The notes: a model not told the origin generated them from the letters alone. A stretch of DNA of 64,000 nt from Gossypium raimondii (GCF_025698545.1 NC_068576.1:57076094-57140093); one strand, 5' to 3'; shown: positions 1 through 12,793, numbered from the stretch's first letter. A program made the numbers and translations.

Positions 1-96
1 CTACATAATCTAAACATGACCCAACATTTCTAACATTTACCTACATGGCAAAATAAGTAAAATTTTTTAAAAAATATCCCTCCATTGTTTTCCATT

Positions 97-2697
97 TTAG
101 CTCTTCAAAGGAAGGAACTCAAAGAACTGATAATTAGGACCACCAAGGTTAGCATTCCCCGGGGCGGTGGCGATCGATATCTCGTTTTCTTTCTCGTTGG
201 AATCATCGGAACCGTCATCGTTACCGCTACGAAGAGGGAAGAGTTGTAGGGTTTGTGAGTCACATTCTCCAAGTGTAGCCTCTTGGTTTCTAACAAAGTT
301 GAAATCAAAGACATTGGCATTGTTGTTGTTATATCTGCATGGTGATTTAAAGATATTATTAAGACCATGATGAGTCTTAAAGAGCTGTTGGTGTTGGTAT
401 TGGTGCTTTGGGTCCATTGGTCTTATTGGTGGCGGTGGGGCGACGGTGGTGACAGTGCTAATCGCTGCCGTCGTAGAGGTAGGATTAGGGCTAAGAACAG
501 GTGATAGGCATGAGTAAGAGAATTGCATTTTGTGCTGCCACGTGTCATTCCTTTCGACAAAGTTCTTGCTTCCCTGTAATTCTCTTTCCTCGAATTGGAT
601 CCATCCATCTGCTCTACATTCTGACACTGCTGCTTTTGCTGCCATTTGTATTGAAACAGATTCCTAATAATAATAAAACAAATTACATATGAATATATTA
701 AATACATTTTAACAAAGAAAGTACATAAACTATTTTCCTTATATAAATAATAAGGTAAAATTACACCCGGAATTACTAAACTATTCATAAATTTATACTT
801 TTTTTCATTAACTTTTAAAATTTATAAAATATTTACTAAATTATTGAAAAGTTGTGAATTTCTGTAGTGAGGTAAAAGTGTAGTTTACCTAAATAATACA
901 AATTGTATGTAAAGCGACGTGTACACAGCTTCTGGTTTATATTAGAGAAAGCCAAGTTTACATTCCATTCAAATCAAAAGGACAAATGGTCCAAGAGTGA
1001 TAGGCTGGATTTTGATGACAAATTGTACTATCGAGTGAGCCCAGTCTTTTCACTGTCAGGCATCCCATTTTATGTAGAAATATATATAAATTATATAAAA
1101 AATATTTGAATTAAAAAAAGGGGTTGGGGGGGGGGGTGCTCAAATCAATACCTAGCCTGAAAGCCATGAATGCAAATGAAGCACATCACCCAAAAAAAAC
1201 CAGCTAGTTTCATAACAGCAGCCCCGACAGAAAGGAAGGAATGCAGCTTTTAAGCTCTTTTCATTTCCCAACAATACTACCCCTTTTCTTCTTTCTTTAG
1301 ACATTACATGAACTATTTTTTATATATTATATATTATGTAAGTGTGTATGTGTTGTATATATATAATATGAACAAATAAAGCCTTGACTTTAAAGTTTAA
1401 AACTTTTCACTTGTGTTAACCTAATGATGGTTTTGTTTATTCAGTTTTGCATGGTAATTTGATAGATTGTATTATTTTAGTTATAATTATATTTTGATAT
1501 TAGGAGTAGAATTGTATTTGATCTTATATTATAAATAAATAAATTAGTCATAAGTGATAGAAGATAGAGTAAACTAATTTTTTATTAAAATTTCATCCAT
1601 TTGGAATAATCATATAGTGACACATGGCATACCATTATACCCCATGTTAAAATACAATGACCAACTTAGAAATGAATGAAAATTTTAACAAAAGAATCAG
1701 TTTACTTTTTATCTAAAATAAATGAATTAATTTATTTAATTTTTAATAAAGAGAACTTCTTTTAGTAAAGGACTTCTATGGTAATTTTACCAATTTTTTA
1801 ACAAAATCTTTTACATGGGATAATAATGAACTGTCTATATTGACCATGAAAGACAGAGAGTGAAAAAAGAAAGAAAGAAAAAGAATGGAGAGGATATTAG
1901 ATAATAGACCTCTGCTAGTGTACTGCAGTTTATAGGGAGTGCCCAGTTTTTGGTCTGTTCAACTTCATAACCTGTCCTATTCGTCTCTGTAATAAAAAAA
2001 ACAAAACAAAAAAAAGAATGTAACTTTACTCTCTCTAACAAACAAATACAATGGTGAAAACCAGAAAACAAATATATATATTATTCTAATTAGCAAATAG
2101 AATAGTAAAGCAATTGTAAAAAAGATGAACAGTATTTTATGTTTTTTTGTTGTCTTTTTTTTTGTTCATGTACCTGAATCTTTTCTTTCAAAGTTGTCGG
2201 GATGATCATCTTGAGTTGATTCCATTTGCCGGCGGCGTTTTTGACGTTCCCTTGCTTTATGGTTTTGAAACCAATAAAAAACATTCTTCCCTTCTATCTT
2301 ACCGTACCTACGAAGCTGTGCTGTTATGTGTTGGATTTGGTCGGCCGATGGTGTCCGAGTACCTCGTCTATAAAGCTCTTCCAGTGTACGTAACTGCTCG
2401 GGCGTTGGGTTCCATCTCGAGCTCACTACAACAGCTGGTTGTGTATTGAACTCCCTCTTGTTTTGGTCTCCCATACCTATAATATAAGACCATCGTGTTT
2501 ATATATAGTCATGAAAATGAAGGAGACTTAAAAGGAGACGAAGACGTACTTAGTGCAAAGAAATCGGAGCCATTGATACGGCTTAAACAAGGAGAGTTGT
2601 TGTTTGGCCTAGGGATTAAAGGCCTAAGTTTCCTACCATTAAAGGAATCAGGCATGTTGAACTCAGCACCACCATCATTATAACCCATCATCCACAT
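97..2697 (-). CDS. WOX1: WUSCHEL-related homeobox protein, WOX1 type
   Basis: Nuclear transcription factor that in other eudicots (WOX1, STF, LAM1, MAEWEST) promotes lateral leaf blade and petal outgrowth, mainly as a repressor. Four exons: 2550-2697, 2174-2476, 1910-1971 and 97-663. All junctions are GT-AG and the model gives 359 residues, close to Arabidopsis WOX1 at about 350. The start [10 protein letters not shown] matches the WOX1 N-terminus, followed by [10 protein letters not shown]. The WOX homeodomain lies at about residues 69-134, from [11 protein letters not shown] to [19 protein letters not shown]. The 62-base exon 3 encodes [10 protein letters not shown], a WOX1-specific stretch missed by simple ORF calling. 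The last exon carries the WUS box TLQLFPL (about 309-315) and ends FFEFLPLKS, like the C-terminal motif of WOX1/STF. Intron 3 is about 1.25 kb and contains repeat remnants. Identity is firm; expression and function are inferred from the family. Confidence 0.93.
1500..1791. repeat. Family A palindromic element fragment in WOX1 intron 3
   Basis: Worn copy with 'aaaatttcatccatttgga', 'gtgacacatggcatacc', 'gaatgaaaattttaacaaaagaa', 'gtttactttttatctaa' and the right end 'ggacttctatggtaattttacc'. It lies within the 1.25-kb intron. Confidence 0.5.
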
Positions 2698-2866
2698 CTT
2701 TTGATTTACCTAACAAATATCCAAATTCTCTATACTTTTTAGGGTTTGTTTGGAAAGAAAAAAAAGGGTTTAATGAGCTTTTACACTCTTACACACTCAC
2801 TCACTTTTAAATGAAGCATGCGAAGGGAATAGTGGTGGTAGAGACATGGTTTTAAACGAGTAAAAC

Positions 2867-2880
2867 TTATATATATATAG
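2867..2880 (-). promoter_or_regulatory. Possible TATA box of WOX1
   Basis: On the minus strand a TATATATATA run lies about 175 bases before the WOX1 start codon, which would allow a leader of roughly 145 bases. AT-rich runs are common here, so this rests on position alone. Confidence 0.35.
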
Positions 2881-3039
2881 CAAGAATTAAGGGTTTTAAA
2901 GAGAGAGAAAAGGATAGATGAGGAGAATACAAAGGGAGGGTGTTAGTGTTGGTTTAAGAAGGAACAAAGAGGAAGAAACATGAGGTTGACTAATGAATAA
3001 ATGCTGTGGTGGGATTGAAGAAAAAAAAAAGGCCAAAAA

Positions 3040-3095
3040 AGCAAAAGAGAAGGAAGGAGGGAAGGGGAAGGGGAAGGGGAGGGGGCAAAGGGGAA
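3040..3095 (+). promoter_or_regulatory. Polypurine tract with quadruplex-type G runs upstream of WOX1
   Basis: The plus strand is almost pure purine here and has four runs of at least four G separated by one or two bases (3064-3085: GGGG-AA-GGGG-AA-GGGG-A-GGGGG). This fits the classic G-quadruplex pattern with very short loops. It is about 370 bases upstream of the WOX1 start codon, with the G-rich strand being the template strand of that gene. The pattern is visible in the sequence; a regulatory role is inferred. Confidence 0.55.
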
Positions 3096-5060
3096 GCGTG
3101 GAATTCTGGGTGTTTTTTGGGAGTAGGGAATGAAAAAGGACGTGACAAGGGATGAAAGGGTTTATCATAAGGCTCTCATAAGAAAAAAAAGAAAAAGGCT
3201 TTTCATTTATTGTTTTCGTCTCATGTCTCGTGCTTTTCATACATATTCTCAATCCGAACTGCCCCTCTCTTCCTTCTGCTTCTTTACCCTTTTCTTTGTC
3301 TATTTTTAACCTCTTCTCTCTCTCTCATGCATTCACATGCAAATCCATGCATGTACATCACTATGAGTACACCCTACATACATACATGCATGCGTATTGT
3401 TTTCAAATCATGTGTATCCCAAACTCCCAAGTATAAATCATCACCTGTGTCTTTTCTTTAAATCATGTGAGTTATTTTCAAATTGTTCTAGTTTGGCCTT
3501 GATTATAGTAAGATTAGTACTCTGATTGTACTCTTATCATAATTATTCATTGTTTGTGACTCTACCTGTAAGCTAGTGTTATAAGTTTAGATTTCTTGTA
3601 ATCTTTAAATTCATTCATATAGACGTGTATGAATAACTATATGTAATGCTTGGTGCGGTGCAGTCTGACTAGCACGTATTGTTTCAGTAATAAAACGATG
3701 CAATCAACTCCCTTTTTTACACCCGTTGTACTGACCTATTCCACTCAATTTCAATCGTATGGATAATATTAAAAAATATAAAATTCTCATATTGTTATGG
3801 TAATAAATGATAAAACTTTTATTGGAATATTGTGCATGAATTTTTTATATTTGAAATTTATTTAATATCATTAATTTGATATTGGTAAGTATTTTTTTAA
3901 AAAAATAGATAAATCTAGAACAATGCACCAGAATATACCGATATCAATACACACCGGTTCCAGTAGATAAATGATGCGTCCACAGATGCGGTACTGACTA
4001 CCTTGACTTGATGTACCAAACTCTTACCTTCTGTAAATAATGTGTGGGTTGTTTGTAAATTTATTCTGGTTTGGCTTTTACTATATTCTGATTAGTAGTT
4101 TGATTGTGCTGCTTGATTATTGTCATCGATCAGATGCTTCAGTTCATTCATACACATGTGTATAAATACTTATATGTATGTAATGCTTGATGTTTTAAGT
4201 TAAACTCCCATGTTTGATAAATTATATGTAGGTTGACTTGAATCCCACCATGCGTGGGTTTGACTTGAATCAGATCAGTATTATTTACAAGGGCGTTAAC
4301 CATTAATTGTTCCTAGTTTATTAAATCATGTAATAATATATACAAAATTAAAAGAATAAATTTACATGACGTGCCATCGATAGTCTATAAAATTATTTAT
4401 TATTAAAAAAATAATAATTAAGCTGTGTACTGACATGCAGACAAGCAAACAGCACATAAACACAAAATTGAAGTTGAAATGTTTACATAAATACAAAACA
4501 AATATATATCTTTTTGTTTGTTATGTAAAAACTATTACATAGATGATATATCCAAGGATTATGATGTGTCATGATGGTTAAATATGGATATGTGGCGTTC
4601 CCTTTGCATGGCCGATATGTTAATAATGTACTTATATATATCAGAAAATTTTTTACAGTGCGCCGAAATTTTGGAATCTTCCTTCTTCTTCTTTTTTTCA
4701 ACTTTTTTGCCAAATTCCATCATTCAAAAAAGTTGAAAGAAAAAAAAAAGAATTATTTGTTCTCTATTTTTGGATTGAAGAAATAATGGTATAGCCCATT
4801 GGTCATTATGAAGAAATGATTTGAAATCACCAGTTATTGGGGGGGATACCCTACTGGACCTCCTTTTATATATAAATCCAGGGATATATTTCATTATTGA
4901 TTAATTATTACTAGTTTCTCTATGATAGTGACTTAGCAATTTCCTTTTTTTTTTTTGTAATTAGGCTATAAGCCTTTTGCATATGATTGAAGAATGAAGA
5001 CCATCAATTTTGGTGTACCGTTTAAGGTATATGATTTCCCATCATGATTAAATTGATTAA

Positions 5061-5312
5061 GGTAAAAATATTACAGAGCCACATGTACTAGAAGTTAAAA
5101 TACATTTTACTTTCTCTATTAAAAAAAGAAAACAAATTAGTCACTGTTGATGTACAATGACTAGTTTTTAACAGTGGAAGTTGATGAATTTTTTAATAGA
5201 ATGATCAATTTACTCTTTGATCTAACATACGAGACTGATTGACCCATTTTTTGAGTAAAGACAGTGAAATGAAATCTATCTGTTAGTACATAGGCCACCA
5301 TGGTACTTCTAC
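5061..5312. repeat. Palindromic MITE-like element, family A
   Basis: It starts ggtaaaaatatta and ends ccaccatggtacttctac, a decayed inverted pair. The interior has the family's mirrored blocks: 'ctagtttttaacag', 'atgaattttttaatagaatga' and 'tactctttgatctaacata'. At about 250 bases it is shorter than the full copies at 38.2 and 54.7 kb, so the centre or left arm has been lost. Confidence 0.6.
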
Positions 5313-7589
5313 AAAAAAAAAATGAAAACCCAAACTTTAAATATATATATATTAATATTTGTATATATACACAAAATATTAAAAAAATGCATTATCATTG
5401 TTAGAGATATTTATGAGTCGAGTTACTATCAATACTATATATAATTGTCTAAACCTAACCCAATTTAAAATATATGCTCAAAATTTTACCAAGTTGGCCA
5501 ATAATTGGATATATCAATACACTATCCACTAAAATGTACTTACTAATTCATAAGAATTATATATTGAATTTTTGCTCTTTAATAATTTAAGATTCAACAA
5601 AATAATTATTTGATATATCGGTTATAGAGTTATAAACTAAATTAAAAACAATCATATGTTTTTAATAAAATCAATAAATAAGTGATACTTATAAATATAT
5701 ATAAAAAAAAACTCATGATAATCCTATCAACAATTACATTTTTAACAATATTTAAAAATATATATTTTTAATTAATTTGGAAAGGGATCATAATTCTCTA
5801 CCAATCACCTTCCCAAAGAAAAAGTTAAGAAAATAAGCATAATTTAAGGCCTCTAGCCTTTAAGCCATGAAGCGTCATTGTCAATTTCTACTTTATTGAC
5901 TCTTTCTCCGTATGAAAACACAGTTTCGACACAAAATTTGCCGACAAATTGATAGCATTTGAATAAATGCATTATTATTTTTTGAATTATAGTCCAGGTG
6001 ATAAAAATTATGTAAAAATTGTATTTTATTTTCTTTCTATCACGTTTTGATTTTTAATTATCAATTTTTTTAAAATTTTTAAATTTAATTTTTAAAGCTT
6101 ATTATAAAATTTAATTAATTTAAATATTTAAAATAATTGGTGTTAAAGTTTAAGAATTTTGGTTTAAAAATTGTCATTTGAGATATTTTTATCGAATAAA
6201 ATAAGTCTTTATTGAAAATCGGTTTGAAATTATACCACATCATCACTTAAATTTGAAAAGAAAACTAAATTTTAAAATTAATATGCAAAAAGGAAGAAAG
6301 AAATTAAATTGAAAATATAAAATTTAGAGATTAAATTTTATTTTATTCCTAACATAATTATTAAATGCTGACGAGACAATTGAAAATGGTACAGCCATTG
6401 TGTGGAAGAAAATAAAGAAAGTTAGAATGATAACATATGAGAATAAAATAAAATGCATATTGGGGCTAAATATCTGGGTGATTAGCCATCCAACTCAACA
6501 GTTTAGCAATTTAAATTCAAGTTTTGACACTAATTTCTTAATTTTGGACTAAATTATGATAGATTAAAGTAAATGGATTAATTTTTAATTAAAAATAAAA
6601 AGTTAAAATTCAAAATTAAACCATATTAAAAAAATAATTGGTTTTATTTTTAATTTAAAAACAATTATATTTATATATTCAACTAATTTTTACTAATTAA
6701 TTTGACGTTCTATTAACTCCTCACATCAAAACTAGATTTAAATTAATATGATTAAAAAAGAATTATGTTATCTACTTCCGTTTTCATCTCAATGTTATGT
6801 CTTCGTCGACATTCTCCATTCTAATATTGTTTGGGCCTAAAGTTCACCAAAATAAACCTCTTAGTCAAGTTTAAACTCGAGTTTCGTCAAATTTATCGAG
6901 AAAGGTTGACTCCATTCAAAAAAATCTATGAAGTGCTAGTTTTAAGGAGTTAACAGATCTTTTAATAAGTTGATATTATCCCCGAGCAAGGTTTTGACTC
7001 TCTGCTCCATGGAAAGCTTGAATGCATAAGGTTGATTGAAGAGGCCCATGCCCTTATAGGCATTGTTGGTTTAGTTAAATCTATTTGGTTAAATTTTGCT
7101 ATTAATGCTACACTACCCTGTGCGTAAAATTATAAAAATAATCAATGTTCTCCAATTTGATCATTTTAAATCTTTATACTTTTCAATTTTTTTGTTTGAC
7201 ATAAACAACATCTGTTAAATTCATTAATTAGCTTTTCTTTTGTAAGTAATATGTTAAAATAATAAGCGTATGTAATAATATATTTGATGCATATCTTAAT
7301 TTAATGAATTTAACGACTATTATTTAATCATGAAATTTTAATATTTAAAAATATAAAAATTAAAACAATCAAGTTAAAATATAATAACTAAATCTACAAA
7401 TTACATAAGGAACTAATTGCAAAATATAAGAAAAAAAGTCCGAAAACTCCGATGGATAAGAGAGCATCTGGAATGATGACGTCAAATTCATTCAATGAAT
7501 CTAAAGTAGGAGAGAGAAATTTTCAGTTTTGATCAAAAAAAAAAAAAAAACCTGTTCATTTGATATTTTTTATTTTGGTTTAGTTGAGT

Positions 7590-7860
7590 GGGGCAGGTTG
7601 ATCCGTTTTGACCTCAGTTTAATTGATTAATTTAATTGATTATTGAATTTTAGAACTGAATCGACAGAAGAAATTGACCTTTTTATATTAATTTAAAATT
7701 ATTTAAAATACATTTATATTTTATAATATATAACATATACATAACTATATAAACCCAACCTAATAACGCAGATTAATGGAAAAAACTGACTGAATCAAAG
7801 TCTGTTTGATTTGATCGATTTTTCATGCTAAAATCAATTAGGTTGGTTTGGAAAAAAATT
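7590..7860. repeat. CGGTTTGG-type repeat remnant
   Basis: Degenerate sequence with the layout of better copies at about 23370-23650 and 63430-63690: a 5' part rich in 'ttaattgattaa', an AT-rich centre with 'ttatattttataa', then 'aaaactgactgaatcaaa' and 'ttgatcgattttt'. Similarity was judged by eye. Confidence 0.35.
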
Positions 7861-8084
7861 TGAACGAATGAACAGATTATAATCTAAAGTCTAAATTAAG
7901 TGCCAGAAAATTATCTAAGCAACTGACGAAAAAGGGATAATTTATTCAAGGCAAAAGGATGTTTAAGTTCATAACATCAGAAGCAACAAGCATCAAGTAG
8001 AAACAACTAATGCTAACTACACTCTTATTACCATGAATCATTTATTAGAGAAATGAGAAAGTAACATTAGAGAAGAAGCAGGAC

Positions 8085-11000
8085 TTAGTTTTTGTTGGCA
8101 ATGAAAAGGCCCCATCTCTGCTCCCCAGATCTGGTCCTAATCAGCTTTGCCTTCCATCCCCCAACGATATCATCATAGTCTTCCTGAATATTGGAACAAA
8201 ATAAAGGATTGAAGTACCCATTAGTGAAGGGAAAAAAAGAGAGAAACATATAGGGTTATCAAAATGATGACAAAATGCTCACCTGAGAAAAGTCGGTGAT
8301 GAAGGTATCCTTGTCCTTCTCAACTTTGTCTAATTCACGCTGCAGAACTTGTATAAACTGAAAGCATAAGCAAACCGTTCGTTTATTAGCTAGGTGGAAA
8401 GCTCAACCGGAGACTCTTCGATCGGAAATTGCTATTTTCTCGATGATTTTCAAATTGGTACACAATCTCTATTGAGGAGAAGCCAACTCTGTCGGGCGAC
8501 GTCTGCAAATTATCATAAGCTAGGAGCTAGTGGACCCCTCGACGAGTAGGTATTATCCTCGGAAGTGGTCTCTCGACTCCATCAAAGAAGCCACAGATTC
8601 ACAGAATAAAAATGCCTCGGCAGATGCTTGAAAAAGTGAAATATACGCAATGCGCATGGTCATTCAGCAAGAAAATCTCATATTTGTACTTAGTGAGATT
8701 TTAACCTATTCCCTATAACATATGAGGCATTGTTGGGTAAATAAGCCATCAACATTGTCACCTGTAAGTGCCTTATATGATATAGGGCACGGATTTGAAT
8801 CCAACCATGTGCGTTGCGTGTATGGTTCTCATTATCAAGCATTCCAAAGAGGCAATCTCTTTCTGTGAACCACCACCAATACCTTTGCAGGGACTCAAGC
8901 TTTCGACAAAATCGAGATACAAACTTTCACCAAGGGGCAATACTAGACATGTTGAGTGCTTGACCCAAAGTTCAATCCTCAACAATCCCAATTAGAAAAA
9001 GCTAGCAATTCAATTAAGTGTGACTAACCATTTCATTAGCAGATAGCATATTATAGCTATCGAAATAATTCTTGCCAACATTGACCAATCAGTTCATAAT
9101 ATTACAATCATACGAAAGAAATAAAAGGGTCGGTTTATCTGAACCTGATCGGTTCGATCCTCTGCAATGACCTGATCAAAACCAGCATCCGTAAGCATCT
9201 GTAAACATTATGGCAAAAACAAGACAGAAACGGTAAGTCGTAATGTTAGAATTTTGTTAATAAAAAACAAGAATGTGACATGAAATCAAGAAATGGTTAT
9301 TAACTTGAACAATCCAGACCTGGCCATAAGCTTTTACATCATGGAGATCATAGCCTCTCTGCTTGATGTACTCTGCAAATTCAGGCGATGAAGCTCCTGC
9401 GCTTTTGCAGTAATCACTTATAAGAACTTTGCCCCCTGGCTTCAACCATTTGTAGAAATATCTAAATAGTGCAGGCTTGTCCTGAAATTCAATTTACCAT
9501 TAAGCTTTACTGTAGAAATTTCTGATGTTGATGCTAATGCTAAATCTCTAATCCATTGAATCTTAATTAAACCATCTTTTAATTAATATAGAAGGTTAAT
9601 TGCACCAGACATTCACAAATTCAATTTTTAAATTGATCTCTAAACTTTAAAATGTTATAAATGTTCAAATCGACTCTTAAGTATTATCTCTGGGTTTAAC
9701 ATAGAGCATATTTAAAATATGTGGATCAAATTTTAAACACCTTCATGCAACTTGACAGTAAGAGGGCTATTTCCTCTTCTTTTTAACACATCAGACCGAA
9801 GCTGTTATAGGTACATATATGTTTAATATCTGACCACTTAAGCTGACATTTAACACCCAAACTGACATTTTGGGTGACAGAAAACTTGACTGATAGATAC
9901 TTATATTTTGAGGACTCAATTAAAATGTTAAATTTGAAGCCTAACTTGGAATCTGAATCGTACTTACTTGAATGTGTAGAATCGTGTCACGGCTGTAGAT
10001 AACATCAAAGCTGTTATCTGGATAAGTCTTTGTAGTGCAATCAGCAACTTCAAATTCCACAGAGCAATTGAGTCCATTGGCTCTTTCAAGAGCAAAAGAT
10101 ATCATATTTATGGACAGATCGATGCCCACAACATAGACTCCAAATTCTTTTGCCATATAAAAGTCACCTCCACCTATGCCACAGCCAACATCTAGAACCT
10201 TTTGGCCAGGCTTTAGATCCAACTTCGCCACAAATTCTTTCGTTGTTTCTGCTCGAAAACATGTTTCATTTTAGGAAGAAGACCGTGTAAATTAAAACAA
10301 ATATGCAAATATAGCGATTTGGTTGAAGAGGTAATACCTATTCCTCCAGTGCTCACAAATCCTTCACCAAAGGTACGCTCATAACGAAGTATGCTATTAG
10401 CTTTGTACTGAACAGTATCCAAGAACCGCTGGAATCCACCATCATTATCTGAACTGACCTTTTCCCAGATCCAGCAAATCTGCATTTGCAAACAATACGG
10501 TTGAATCTTGTCCATATTGTATCCAATTCAGAAAAATAATGATAATAAAATGAAAATCGATGAGTTCATGTTTTGTTTTTGCCTGATTCTGATTCTTTTT
10601 GTGCTTAACATAAGCACTGATGCACTTGTAGCCAACTAAAGAAAGTTTAAACGAGTTTCCTGAATCATCAGTTGCATGACATTCTTTGAAGACCTGCATT
10701 AGAATACATAGCCAAACATCTGTTTAGTAAAACAATACCTCATGCTGTTTCACATACATATTTCAACCATCAGAGCACAAACCTGTGTGTAAAATCTTGG
10801 CTCACGGTAGTGAGAAGGGGCATGCTTTTGCTTGCAGTCGCCAGATTGATCAAAACAAGCCTCCCTGAAGAAAATATGTCCTCCGACTTTCAACCATTTC
10901 ATCATCCCTTGGGCCAAATTCTCTACCTGCATTTAGTGATGGTTAACACTTAACAATAGTTAACTTGTGAAACTGAACCAAGTTTTTCTCATAAAATTAC

Positions 11001-12634
11001 CTCTTCATTTGAGAGATACATCAGCAGCAAATTTGAGAATATCAAGTCCATTGATCCTTCTGAAATATCCAAATCTGGGGAAGTCGCATCGGCACAAAGG
11101 AATTTGATGTTCTTATAATGTCCATTGATGCTTTCATTCTGCAAATAAGGATATATCCAAAGTGAAAAATCTAATCAAGTCCCTTATGAAATAGCAATCT
11201 AAATAATTTCTGTCAGGTTGTTGAGCTTCAATTACCTTCTTGATAACATCCTCAATGAAGTCTAAAGCTATAACACTATCAGCCTTCTGAGCTAATTCAC
11301 CGGTAAATCGACCAATGCCAGCTCCTAACTCCAAAATACATTTCCCTTCATATGGCGGGAGCAGGGAGAGCACCTGCGTATATCAACAATGAACAATTAG
11401 GAATCTAAAAATAATTATTGAAGGATAAACGTAAAATACAAAAGAACAGCAACACTTAAAAGGTAATAATTAGCATGGATGTATATTTGAGTCTATCCTA
11501 CTATAATTACAACTGAAATTATTCATAAATAGAAAAAATTAAATATAAAAAAAAGAGTCGAAAAGTTGACACTAAGAATACGTATATATAAATAAAAAGC
11601 AACAATTCCTTTAATTGCTTTGAAAAAAGCAGAATCACAAGGCACAACTTTTTTTCAGCTTTTACATCAAGCATTACCTAAAGTTAGTGCTTAAAAATCA
11701 TATCTTTTTTTTTTTGATCCAAGACCAAATCATTTCCTCTATCTGTGGTTGTTAGATAAACCAATTATTATGCCACTACAAATGAAGAAAAACGACATCA
11801 TTAGCATAATTACAGAGTAATCATCGTGCCACACAAAACTTAAAGACTATTAGCAGCCAGCATGTTATCGAATTTTTGTGTTATGTGTCATATATATTTT
11901 TTCGTGGCATAAATATCTTAATTTATATATTTAAATATATGCTCTCTTTTTTCTTTTCTTCATATCATTCCTGTTCTTGATCTAGTTTTAGTTATTTTTC
12001 CCGCTTTAATTTATGTCACTTCTTTCGTAATTGGCGCTGCATTAAATGAGATTTTCTTTGATAATATTTGTAGTATCGAATAACTAATTACTCATTTAAA
12101 AGTTGGATAAACTCAAACAATATAGATAATTAAGGAAAAAGGAATTATAAGCTGCGATGACAACAATTCAACAAAATAGAAAACAGAGCATCAACATAAA
12201 ACAACTAAAATCAAAATAAAGCTCAAAATGAGATTAATAAAAAAGATCAACGAATATAAACACATACTGGTAGTGAAAAAAGATTAAAGAAAAGGAATTA
12301 AAATAAAATCAAAATATCAATGAATAAAAAATTACTTCGAGTCGGTCTTCTTTGTCGAGATCTGCGTCCTTGGAATCAAGTATCGTACCATCCTCTGTTA
12401 AATCAATGGAGTGTTCCATCCAGTAGTTCTTTTGAACCTCACGTTCACCTGTTATCATTTTCCAATTAATCAGTTCTTTCTTTTTTCTTTTACTAAAAAG
12501 TCGATCAGATATCAATGCTCTTACAAGTGTTTGTTAAAATTTGTCAATCGATTTCGATTTTCATTCTTCCAATTCCGATAAAAATGCAATGAAATTTTCA
12601 GATGGAGCTTAGAGGTCTCACCGTTAGTCGCCAT
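8085..12634 (-). CDS. PEAMT: Phosphoethanolamine N-methyltransferase (XIPOTL1/NMT1 type)
   Basis: Cytosolic SAM-dependent enzyme that methylates phosphoethanolamine three times to phosphocholine, supplying phosphatidylcholine and choline. Twelve exons: 12622-12634, 12336-12448, 11236-11373, 11001-11138, 10783-10926, 10583-10693, 10338-10479, 9968-10248, 9320-9481, 9145-9198, 8283-8357 and 8085-8183. They total 1470 bases and 489 residues, against about 490 in Arabidopsis. It has the plant tandem-methyltransferase layout: an N-terminal SAM motif LELGAGIG (about 56-63) and a C-terminal one [10 protein letters not shown] (about 284-293). The start MATNG is split over a 13-base first exon. Exon 6 ends KNQNQ at a GC donor, so that intron is GC-AG. 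The leader has a conserved-type upstream ORF. Intron 10 (8358-9144) holds foreign-looking sequence. Exon 8 was placed using reading-frame continuity. Confidence 0.96.
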
Positions 12635-12715
12635 GGTTACCGGAGAAAGATCGCTAGTAAGCTTTTAAGAGTTCGATTTTTTTTTCTTTTAAAGAAAAAA
12701 GAGAGCGAAAAAGAT

Positions 12716-12793
12716 TTAAAATCCCTCAACGGCAAGACGAGATCTTGAAAACGACCTTGATCTGCTGTTTTGGATCCTTCCTCGCTGCTGCAT
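12716..12793 (-). CDS. 25-codon upstream ORF in the PEAMT leader
   Basis: An ATG at 12793 opens a 25-codon ORF ending in TAA at 12716-12718, 81 bases before the PEAMT start codon and in the leader predicted by the TATA box at 12882-12894. It is the only ATG I see in that leader. The peptide begins MQQRGRIQ, has a serine/arginine-rich core SRSRSFSRSRL and ends AVEGF. Length, position and core fit the conserved upstream peptide (CPuORF30) known in plant PEAMT mRNAs, which lowers main-ORF translation when phosphocholine or choline is high. The ORF is seen directly; the regulatory role is known from that family and not tested here. Confidence 0.82.
   Translation of the reverse strand: MQQRGRIQNSRSRSFSRSRLAVEGF

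Larger units (their letters stand above)
2698..8084. other. Intergenic region between WOX1 and PEAMT
   Basis: No supportable gene. The first 700 bases are the WOX1 upstream region with purine-rich and CT-rich tracts. The rest is AT-rich sequence with long A and T runs, one internally shortened copy of the recurring palindromic element (5061-5312), and a CGGTTTGG-type repeat remnant near 7590-7860. ORFs here are short, lack splice support and match no family I recognise. Confidence 0.7.

Noticed and set aside
8780-8830. tRNA gene in PEAMT intron 10
   Set aside because: Only a B-box-like 'gatttgaatcc' is visible. I cannot form a cloverleaf with an acceptor stem or anticodon arm.
10445-10699. 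Read-through of PEAMT exon 6 as an alternative C-terminus
   Set aside because: The frame continues only to a stop and loses [10 protein letters not shown], which is present and in frame after a GC-AG splice. Retention is possible but not the main product.
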